64,000 bases of DNA from Ciona intestinalis. Lineage: Eukaryota; Chordata; Ascidiacea; Phlebobranchia; Cionidae. This document shows positions 54,347-64,000 of this stretch, piece by piece (the stretch's first letter is position 1; every line of letters begins with the position of its first letter). Made by a program: the position numbers and the translations under genes. The notes beneath the pieces were generated by a model. That model did no database searches. It saw only the letters and a program-made list of their open reading frames with translations, and was not told the origin of the DNA. The stretch spans positions 4,561,713-4,625,712 of the forward strand of contig NC_020177.2 in NCBI RefSeq assembly GCF_000224145.3. The letters run 5' to 3'.

Positions 54347-57300
54347 TCTGTCTTGCGATCTCTGTTGGCAAAGTCAAATTTGAGCTGTTGCTTTCACTTA
54401 AAACGAAACCAGAGTGAGCCAGATCACGTTATATCGGGTGTCGCCGCCCCTTCAATACACCGAGCCCTTTGTTTCTCGGCAACGACGTCAGAGCTTAATA
54501 ATTAAAAGAATCCACCAACGCAGAGTGTATGCGTATGATCCAGACGATATGTAGGCATGATCCAAACAGAAATGTGTATTTATTCAATGGAATAAATGAC
54601 GCAATGGGCCAATGATCGTCGGAAACTGTGATAGTTTCCAAAGCGCCGGGTAGCATACGCACACATTACTAATGTAGGTAGAACGAATGGGCACGAGGAG
54701 GAAAAATTGGATGGTCGAACTTTAGACCGAAATCCAAAACGCAATTTGCTTTACGAAGGAGAAAGTATTTTTTATATTAATAATTCAATAAATATTATTT
54801 CGTACATAGTAAACATCATCATCAGGACCAAACCCTTATTAACACTAACTCTTCGTTTACCTGACAATAAGGTGTATTATACAGTTCATACTATCACATA
54901 TCGACATGCTTTTGTTTTACCGCGAGATGTCGCCCCGCGTACAGTGGTTTTGCCCTAAATGGAGATCTAAACGTTGGCATTTGGAAACATAGTTACGTAG
55001 TCAATTGATCTTCAGTTACGCGAACTCACACATCGGTTTAATTAGCGCGGCTTTTCCGCAACACTTCACAAACTTAAATTGTTTAAATACAATCCATCAC
55101 CAGCGCATGTGTTGGTACAGCTTGTCTCAAGGCAGCTTTGCCGATGCGGTTAGTGGCGATACACGAATGCTGACGGATCGGCGCCGACGCTGTTCATGTT
55201 GACAGTTGCTTTGGATTTTGTGAAGATTAACATGTTCGAATCGGTTAGCTTGAGCAGCTGCGGTCTCGTACCCCATTTCTCATCACATTCACCGTAGCAT
55301 TGCTGTTATACACGGACTGCACTGACTCGCCAACTCATCCCTGGCAAATAACAGAGGCCGTCGCATCACGATAGTTTCTAGGAAGTGGGATCGGTTTTAT
55401 GCGAGACCTGGATCCCACCCGCCGCTGGCGGTGTAGCGCGATGCATCGATTTACACGCGCTGTTCTTAATTAAAACAAAAGTCTCTTAAGAAATATCTGC
55501 GGCGGTGTTCAGTAAACTGCACCAACCGCTCAGCAACAAGTTTGCGAGCCATTGGTAAATCGTTAAGGTAAACATCCCTAAACAAATACGTTATTAAGAA
55601 TGTTAAGCACACGTAGTATCAGCAACCAGTATTTCAGACGATGGTCGGCAGTGATCAGTTGTTTGCGAGGATGTGACGAAATTTGTTTTCTTGCATCACG
55701 TTTCGCTTTACGTCATCTTTTAATAGTCGGTATCAAACTTACCATTAACGCTTATTTAATCCCAGGCCTGATCCATTGAACATGGTATAATATGTTAAAA
55801 AGCAAGAAACGCTTCGGTATTCTCACAACATGTAATCGTCTCCCTTTTTTTAACAAGATTTGTTTTATTGCTGGTTTATGTATTCGCTTAATTGGACAGT
55901 TACCATGTTCTCATGCTTATCGACCATGTACTTTCTGCAGGACAACGTTCGAAAACGTCTTTTAATTTCAGGCACCCAAAACTCATTTGTGCGATCCCCT
56001 CAGCTCCCTCGTAATCCCAACGGATCAAAAACCCAATTTAAAATAAGTCCTTGGTTCCACAGAAGGATTTGTGGCGTAAATTCCTATTTTAGTGCAGGTT
56101 TGCGAATTTCTGCGGGTTGCCTTGCTGAAGTAAATGCGACATGATATGATAACCACTGTGTAATGCGAACGTAATGTCGTGACGTCACACATACATACGC
56201 CGTGACGGAAGTCCCATGAGTTTAGATGCCAACACTCCGCCACCAACGACGCAGTTTACGGTGGAGATAATCATCTGATGTAAAACGGAATTCCTCATTT
56301 GTTGGTAAACAAATACGGAATCAGCGAAATGGCAGAGTAGTGTGCCAAACGTTGCTTGCTTTAGCTTAGGATTTTAGACCTAACGCTGTTCCAGAAAACA
56401 AACCCAGTAGTTCCCTGCCTCGTAGAATGGTATCTTATTGAAGTCCGTTGCCAGATTCGAAACGCCTAAATCGGTCGCTGAGGTAATGTGTTGTCGGCTT
56501 GTTTTGCGTACGTGTTTAACCTACCGCATGTAATGCTCAATTGTGTTGTGACATACCACATGCGTGGTAACTATATTTGGTTAAAATGGTCCCTGTTAAA
56601 CAGCTGGTATCAAAGCAGGATCGGTTTTGTTGTAGTCACTTTTTAACTTGGCGTGTATAAAACTTTAACGTCTTCCTGTCAGGGCTAATGGTGGCCACAA
56701 AATCTAATGCAATTACCCAGTTATAGGGTCGACCGCTTTGGCTCAGGTAATACTTCTTCGCCTAATTCAATCAGGAAACGAAGTATTACATTTTCTCAAG
56801 TGCAATTACTTTACACATCCGACGTACAGGGGGTGCACTCGAATTAATAACCGCTGCTTCCGAGCCGGCGATTCGTGCCATACTTACTGCAAGGTAAATG
56901 AAACTACGGTATCTTTTCGCCGAACAATAAACCAACAGATGCAAGTCTGGCCTAATCACTATTTCATGCCACACACGGTAAAGATTTTTATAATAACAGA
57001 TTGAGTAGATATGCGAAAGTACACAGACTCGTTACATGTTTAATGGCTTTTTGTGGGAAACACGATTTAATCGACACTTACGAAGATAGATAATATTCCG
57101 ATACGTGTTACGAAGGTCAAAGAATTGGAGTATTGTATTTTTATAGTTATACATATACAAACGTTGCATAAAGATATCTTGACAGTGTTTTTAACATTCC
57201 GATACTTTTCTCCATCCCGAATGCGAGAGGTTAACTTCAACGATATGACGTATTACAAACCAGTAGCCTGCTTTACAAAACTGAAGCAACCCGCGGCCTT

Positions 57301-58067
57301 TTTTCTTTCGCCTTGTTTTGTTCGTTGCTGCCAGGCAAGAGCCCGACACGCTGTAATCACCGCTCAAAGACGAGAAATACGTCGTACATGCTGGTCGTTT
57401 AGTGCTTGCATCAGACGCAGTTGCAGGCAGTCCGTACAGGAGCTAACAAGAAGCAAGCCCCAATATTAGGCTTTAATTTTATTTAGATATTACTAATCTT
57501 CTACCAAGGGGTAACTTGATACCCGTAAACCGGGGTAATCCTGTTTTGAATCTGTTAAGCGCTTTCCTCATAACAGCTGGTTATTTTTAGCGCAGCCGAG
57601 TAACAGAGCCTGGTTTGTGTCCTACTTGAGTGTCGTTAACTTGATACCGATAACGCACCGTCTATTTAAAATGGTGGCGTATTATCTTAACGTCAAGACT
57701 CAATATGTAACAGAACAGGTCAGCGCAGGGCGATTAGGTTTATATGGTTGACGTTTAAATATTCCGAGTGTTTCCCGCTTTCGACTCCATTCTAATGCTT
57801 GCTTAGGCAATATTTATTTGCGACACCTGTCACGGTTGGTCTGGCTGCTGGCCTACTTAAGGGCCATGCGCCGATTCCTGTATTTTTACGTAAGGTTCTA
57901 AGCTATTTATTACTTTCTTGTACGAGAAAGTCAAATCGTGCTTGTAATTTCTCGCCAAGTTATAAATAACATTTCTCTCATCTTAGCTAAGACATGCCAG
58001 GTGCGGAACATCAGTGTTAGTGCAAATCTAAACAAGCCACAAACTGCACGAAACAAACATTTGGAAT
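54347..58067. other. 3.7-kb head-to-head intergenic region between the annexin and LGR genes
   Basis: No conserved exon found on either strand; open frames near 54.7, 55.9 and 57.1 kb show no recognisable protein and no partner splice sites. No near-complete inverted-repeat element or SINE seen, and the text looks less AT-rich than the rest. A likely place for regulatory DNA of the receptor gene, but no element can be named. Confidence 0.5.
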
Positions 58068-61000
58068 ATGCCGCTCAAGAATTGGATAATTGCTTGTGCA
58101 TTTGCAACCAGTGTTCTCGCAACAGCAAGGCCCATTGCAACGCCAGTCAACTCGTTTGAGAGAATGATGTTCGAGGTAAAATATTTTCATGAAATCCAAA
58201 CTGTTGTGGCAATGATTAAAATCTACCTTTGTATATAGGAGGGGGTGTGTGATGTGATAAAGAGCAGAAAGAACTGGCCATACTTGCCCCAGCAATGTTG
58301 TGGGACCGCCGACCGTACGTTTGCCATTTCTCCAGGTAGGCTTGTGTGTCTTATGTAAGCCTGCACGTCTATCATGGCAGCGGTTTCGATCTTTATCGTC
58401 TTATCAATGGGGACTCTTTAAATTTGCAGTCGTCAACTCAACAGAGACTCCGCTGGAAGATACGCCTCTGATTATTACATGTGCTTCAATTAGTTACGTT
58501 CCTCATTTGCTACCAACCGCCACCAAGAAAATGTAAGTAGAAAAAAATACTTTTTATTTCTTGGTTAAACTTTAAGCTTAAGTATAATCGGTGACATTCC
58601 ATCGCGACGTTTTAATCCCGCTTGGAATAAATTCGCTTCGTTTACGCTTCGTGTGTCAGATTTTCGCCTAATAGGCCTTGAGCCCCGGAGCACAAGTTTA
58701 ACGCTTCGTATATTCGTGATATTCCATGAGCCGTGCTTGGACATTATTATCCGTGTAATCCTCGTAGGCGGTTTTAGCCACACTGTTGTTTGTTTGGGGT
58801 TGGTCTACATCGCTTTAAACACGGCGGCTGAAGCTTTTTCTCGTAAAGAATCAACATTCGTTGCAAAACAAAACAGAAGGAGTTAAAAACCGCTTAAATT
58901 TCCGGTGGTCTATACGTATGTATTTCCCCGCTTGCAAAAGTGTAGTAATTTTTTCACTTCTGTCTATATTTTTCGTATGCCACGTCACTTTGATGAAGCC
59001 AAGTCTGCAGTGCGAGTAAGTCGCCAATATAATGTAACGGTTTGATCTGACGTGATCACTCGATAGTTGATTGGATTACCCTCGCTTTGGCGGGCAACCT
59101 CTCTACGTGAAATCATGTTTACCCCCTCTACGATCTCTGCAACTGGGAGGTCTATTGCCGTCGAGCGAAAAATTGTGGCGGATGAGACCTTTATCGCTGG
59201 CAGGCGTCGCCATTTTATTTTCGCAGAAGTGGCTTGCGTCTTTGCTCATAAAATATTTACCTTTGCGGAAATCTGTTTGAGCGTTACGAGTTCGATATTC
59301 TTTCGGTGAAGAACCATTCGTCAATTTATGATTAGATTTGTGGTTCATTTGTATTACGTTGCTAGAAATTGGAGACCTGTGTTACCAAAATTTATTCCGG
59401 TGTTCTTTTGGTTAACCAACACATAATTCATTCATCAATCAAGCTCCACGTGTGTGTGGTGTATACCCACCTTTTTTATTTACAGAAACACTTCGCCAGA
59501 AATCTATTTCGAGAAGTCAATTAGGCGTGCCGCTTTTTAGGTGTTTTCGACACGTTACCTATATCGTCGATTATTTTGCCTCTGGGTGTGAGGCTCGATT
59601 TTCCAGCTGCTAATTAATGAGCGACAACATACCGCAATTACAGCGTAGCCTGTTAAGCACTTGACCCGCACGGACGAAGGAATGTCGGTTTACTTTTTCG
59701 CCGCTGATATTTTTTAACAAAATATCGCCACAATATTCGTCTATTTCAAAACCTTTCCGGATTGTAACCAGAATCGAGCGACTTTACGGCGATTTTCATT
59801 TCATCATATTCGTCATTGCTGGTATTATCGATTTAAACCGTAGTGTGGTATTAATCTGTGTCGTAACTGCAGGTCGTTACGAGGAACATCGATCCGGCAG
59901 CTTGATCAGCAGTCGTTCAACAAAAGCAGTTTGGAAAACTTCATAACATTGTAAGTGGCTGGCTTGAAGTAAATACGTCATACCGTATAAATAAATAATT
60001 ATAATCTGAGGTGGTTTTCCTTTAAAGGCAATTTGCGTGGTGGTTCAAGCTGCGATTTAAATTGCTTAATTAGACAAGAGTGGGCTATTCTTGGTACGAT
60101 GCTGTATTTCATGCTTAGCGGTGGCACTTAAGGGCTTGGTAGACCAATATTTCCATGTATACAAGTAAAACAAAACGAGAAACGAACCAAGTGGCGCCTC
60201 ACTTATAAAATGGACCATAAGCCCACGGTCGCAGCTGCGCAGTTGAAAGACGAAAGCAGAAAAATTAAAACGAAATAATTCCATCTAATTACAGCGTGTG
60301 CTTCGCGGTTAACTTGTAATTTGGGCGGAAAAGCGCTTCGAAACACGACCACGAATTTGCCTTGTAAGTCTCCTTTCGTGGGTGGATTTCCACATCGAAA
60401 GCGATGCTATCAGTGCGAGCGTATCTTCATTTGATCTATTTTAATCCATTGTAATTGGCTGGTTCGGGCAAACCAAAACTCACCGTTATTGTGCTCATGA
60501 AGACACGCTATGCAGTTCAACCGAATTGTGAAAATTCCTGGATGACCGACCTAATTTAAAGCAGTTTAATCGACGTTTAACTCGATTTTAAACACCGAAG
60601 ACCGAAGAAATTATACCTAGACCCTATACGGCCTACCGCAAAGTAAGCCCATTTGCTTTACACATTTTTTTCTATTATCTCATTAAAACCCGAAGAAATC
60701 TCCTAAAACCCCTTTTTTTATCGTGTTTCGTTTTTGTGTGGAGCAATCGCAGAGTTATGAGGGCAAGGTGCGCAATCAGTTGTTGATATCTAATCGGATT
60801 ACCTCAATTTAAAATTTTTCGACGGTGGTATACACCTCACCGTGAGCCAATTTTCACAAGCCGATTATCTGTGCCTGCTTACGGGTCAGTTATATTCGGC
60901 TGCGGACATGGTGTATACAACTACCGCCCCGAAGTCACGTTTTTTGCATAATCCCCTGGGTTTTGTGGAGCAGCATCGAATCTCTTATACTCAAAACCCG

Positions 61001-62836
61001 CTATTAAATGAGGATTAATACACTCGACACGGCGTAGGAGGCACTTGTTTATTCCTACACGAAAGCCTTTGGTTTGGGCTCAGTAGGTCAATTCCTCCAA
61101 TTTAAGAAAGACTTTTATCTATGCCCAGGTACTTGATAATTACCGAATTTTCTCTTGTTTTTCAGCTCCCTCTCTGATGATGATGTCATTGAAAGCATCG
61201 GTGCTCGAACCTTCATAGGTTTAAACAACCTTCGCCGAATGTAAGTTAATTATTGTAACTTATTGTCCCCGCAAAACCGCACAGCGCCATTCCGTCCGCC
61301 GCCATCGACGAAAAGGTTTCATGCCGTATGAACCTTTACCCCGTTGCAGGTCAACGAGCGGCCAATGCATCAGATATAGGCGTAGTCGGAAATATTCCAC
61401 CATACTATATGTCAATTGCGGTCAGCGCCGCGAACTACTGTAACTATAACTTCCGGATTCGACCTGTTGGTTTCAAAGCAAGCCGAATCTGCCCTTTTTC
61501 CGAAACCGCATTCTTTCCGCGCGGTTCCTGAAAACCTAAAGTTTTTTGATGACCGACTTAAATTTCCCTTAAAAATCATTAAACTTAAGATATATTTCTC
61601 CGGTCTCCGGGAGACGTTATAGTTCTTGGCGGCGCTGGGCTCCTGTGATCGTCGTGACATTTTAAACGATCAATACTGTAGCTATAAGGTCCTGACTCTG
61701 CGAGGTATATTAACGTGTTTGTATTAGTTAAGAAATGATCCGAAGCGCCTTGATCCAAATCGAAGTCACACGGGTCATTCAAAATCCTACAGAAGTGTTT
61801 TGTTGATTCTTGTCGAAATTTTACGAACCGTGAAATTGCGATGAAAATATATTCGACCTATTATTTCCCGTAGAAAGCAAACAATTTTATGTGAATTGGT
61901 ATTTTGTTACGAACCAGTATGACGAACGGCGGATTGAAGCCATATAACACGAAACTAATTGATTTAAGTAACAAGATCAACCCATACACACGATCTTTCG
62001 TTTCCAAGTATCGATATACCGTTCTACTTTTATGACCTGTTTGTATTTGGCTTAAATCGTTCTTGTCATGGTGTTTGCTTTTTATTGTCAGGAGAAAACT
62101 GTAATATGTGTAGGCAACGCGTATTATCCGGATTTAGTTCGATTTGGCGCAGTCGTTTCGAAGCAGACACCATATACGGTGACTTAAAGTTGGGACTAAT
62201 ACGAATTCTTGTAACGATTACCTAACATGCACATTTCTCTTCCAATTAAAATTGTTTTGTTCGACATTGAGCCAAGACACCCACCTGGAACATATTTCGT
62301 TTCCTTCTTTTGTTTAAAAGTCCACGGAAAGATGTATAGTTGGGTTAAAATGTGGTTCTGGTACATTTGCAACACCCGAGCATGCGCTATCCATTTATGA
62401 AAACCAACACGTTTCCACGCAACTCTTCCGTAATTCGAGATGTTTTTCGCAAGTTCAAAATTGTTTTTACAAATGGTTCACGTCTTAACTTGTTGTTGTT
62501 TTTCAGATATCTCGAAAACCTGAAGAACCTAATGTTTATATCCGAGTCTGCGTTTTCCGGCCTCCCGCGGTTAGACCGAATGTGAGTAATAGCTAAGTTA
62601 TCTGGTTTAATCGATTTAGATCTCAGTTTTCGGTGAAAATGCTTTTTACTTTAAACGGAACTTGTTTTGCGTCTTTTAATGTCAACTAATATTACACGTA
62701 TATTAGTAGGAAGTCGGTAAGATTATAATTATTTATTAGTTTATTCAAATTAACGCAGAGTCATTAAGGGAACGGATATTGGCGTGGTTCAAGGCTTCAC
62801 CGAGCTCTGGGGACCGACGGAAAACGCAGTTACCAT
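58068..62836 (+). CDS. Leucine-rich-repeat receptor of the glycoprotein-hormone-receptor (LGR) type, 5' part; continues beyond window
   Basis: Seven exons: 58068-58175, 58239-58335, 58430-58532, 59873-59950, 61166-61240, 62507-62581 and 62759-62836. They join in phase into 204 complete codons. The start (MPLKNWIIACAFATSVLA) is a signal peptide. Exons 2-3 form a cysteine-rich cap leading into ITCASISYVPHLLP, the usual entry to the first LRR. Exons 4-7 are 78, 75, 75 and 78 bp, all phase 2 to phase 2, each encoding one irregular LRR of about 25 residues (SLRGTSIRQLDQQSF, IESIGARTFIGLNNLRR, LMFISESAFSGLPRLDR, VIKGTDIGVVQGF). One LRR per phase-2 exon of this length is the arrangement of FSH/LH/TSH receptor and LGR4-6 genes. 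The 7TM part, which would confirm the receptor class, is outside the window, so another LRR surface protein is not excluded. No further exon was seen between 62837 and the end. Confidence 0.75.
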
Positions 62837-63611
62837 GTGAGAACTGTTGTCCTTATTATATTATAACTAGTGTGTTATAACGAAGGTTCGATTTTCGTAC
62901 TTGCCTACGTGATTATTGGTGCCCAGGGACGGCATGTGACGCTTGTAATCAATATATTAAAGAACCGCAAACCAACTTAGTTCTGCAACCCGTGGGGTGA
63001 TTTTGCGCTTTAAAATAAACCAACTACTTCGCACCCGCATCACGCATTTACTTCGGGAGAAGAGTGCGTGTACTTTAACTAACCTACTTTTGGCTCGACT
63101 TTATAAATCTACTGTCTAGATAAGCTGTAACGAACTGGGTTCAACAAGAGTTAATGAAATGGCCTTGGTCCACGTATGCGTCAAAATCCTTGTACACAGC
63201 TAGATTATCTCGGCAGAACACAATCTCTTAGTCCTGTAACGTTCAAATTTGGAACTTTTGCCCACGATAGTACCTTATGGTCGTGACAGATTTAAAACAA
63301 TGAACTTATAATAAGTTAAAAAATTAATCGCCGAAAATCATAAGTTGTGGTCGGTCGTGTTATAAGATAAAAACTACTTGGTTATTGCTCCTGGGTTTAA
63401 AACGGGATCTCCCAACCGCACGAAAACAAATAAACTAGTCATCAGTTTTGTAAACCGCTCTTTTGGGTGTAAATAGCATTAGGGTTGACTGCATGTTGTT
63501 TGTATGAGCTGATCAAAGCCCGTGACGCATATACTCGACTATATTTGGTATCTTATATAAAAACCTTAACTTCAGTAAAATGGGCGATATTGTTTTATAT
63601 TTTTAGCTTTA

Positions 63612-63800
63612 GTGTTGTAAAGGTTGGGGTAAATCGTCCAAGCTTTTGTTCTCTCTTACCGTCGCATTTGGTAGTATACAAAGAATATTCGGTCAAATAA
63701 ACCTATCCTTACGACTCTAAAATGGAGAGTGTTAATTATTAAAAAGAAAATATTGAGTAGTATGCGCTAACGATAGCCATCTTACCCACCCTACTATATA
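63612..63800 (-). repeat. Inverted-repeat element, diverged
   Basis: Ends catcttacccaccctacta; followed without spacer by a copy in the opposite orientation. Confidence 0.8.
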
Positions 63801-64000
63801 GTATTGTTGTGGGGTAAGATGGGACACTTTTAGCACATAATATCCAATTATTTTGCACGCGTTTTTAACAATTAACAACGGTATATAGAAGTCGTAATGA
63901 TACGGGTTTATCATACTTTAAATTTTCCTTGTTTACTACAAAATTAGACAAGAAATAGAATGAAAGGATGTCCCATGTTCCTCCACGTTACCACATTATT
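63800..64000 (+). repeat. Inverted-repeat element, reaches the window edge
   Basis: gtggggtaagatgggacac to tgtcccatgttcctccacg; forms a head-to-head pair with the previous copy. Confidence 0.82.

Larger units (their letters stand above)
62837..64000. other. Intron of the LGR-type gene running to the window edge
   Basis: No LRR-like phase-2 exon is visible. The last 390 bases consist of two inverted-repeat elements in opposite orientation. Confidence 0.5.

Noticed and set aside
55860..57469. Open frames of 88-114 codons between the annexin and LGR genes
   Set aside because: No recognisable domain, no partner exons with consistent phase, composition like random translation of this less AT-rich region.

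Overview
The window looks like nuclear DNA of a small-genome chordate, most probably a tunicate of the Ciona type. It is AT-rich, its genes are cut into many short exons with GT-AG introns, and it carries about 35 copies of one short inverted-repeat element plus a tRNA-derived SINE whose tail is built from ATTCA/GAAT units. The species is inferred from gene content and repeats; no database was searched.

I reconstructed nine protein genes exon by exon, requiring splice sites and reading phase to agree at every junction. In order: (1) 1-7497, plus, the 3' part of a WAPL cohesin-release factor; (2) 8556-9780, minus, a 107-residue secreted four-cysteine protein with no recognised family; (3) 11761-20794, plus, a GAREM-type adaptor (CABIT domain, proline-rich region, SAM domain); (4) 22188-24471, minus, a membrane-anchored CAP/CRISP-like protein; (5) 24801-30357, plus, an adhesion GPCR with an N-terminal C-type lectin domain; (6) 31795-45610, minus, a large coiled-coil protein ending in a CAP-Gly domain; (7) 47450-49281, plus, PACRG; (8) 50360-54346, minus, an annexin A13-like protein with an N-myristoylation start; (9) from 58068, plus, the 5' part of a leucine-rich-repeat receptor of the glycoprotein-hormone-receptor (LGR) type, running off the right edge.

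The nine genes alternate strand perfectly (+ - + - + - + - +), so every gap is either tail-to-tail or head-to-head. The closest head-to-head pair is the CAP protein and the adhesion GPCR, 329 bp apart. The genes form no obvious common pathway: cohesin release, receptor-tyrosine-kinase signalling, secreted or adhesion proteins, a microtubule-binding protein, a ciliary microtubule protein, a membrane-binding annexin and a receptor.

Points that most deserve a second look are the lectin-GPCR with an altered GPS cleavage triad, a frame-preserving coiled-coil exon of the CAP-Gly gene that contains an in-frame TGA, the secreted four-cysteine protein, and a 970-bp near-identical duplication flanking a 50-N gap, which is probably an assembly artefact. 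The inverted-repeat elements are dense from 1.7 to 53.6 kb, but no near-complete copy was seen between 53.6 and 63.6 kb, around the start of the LGR gene.
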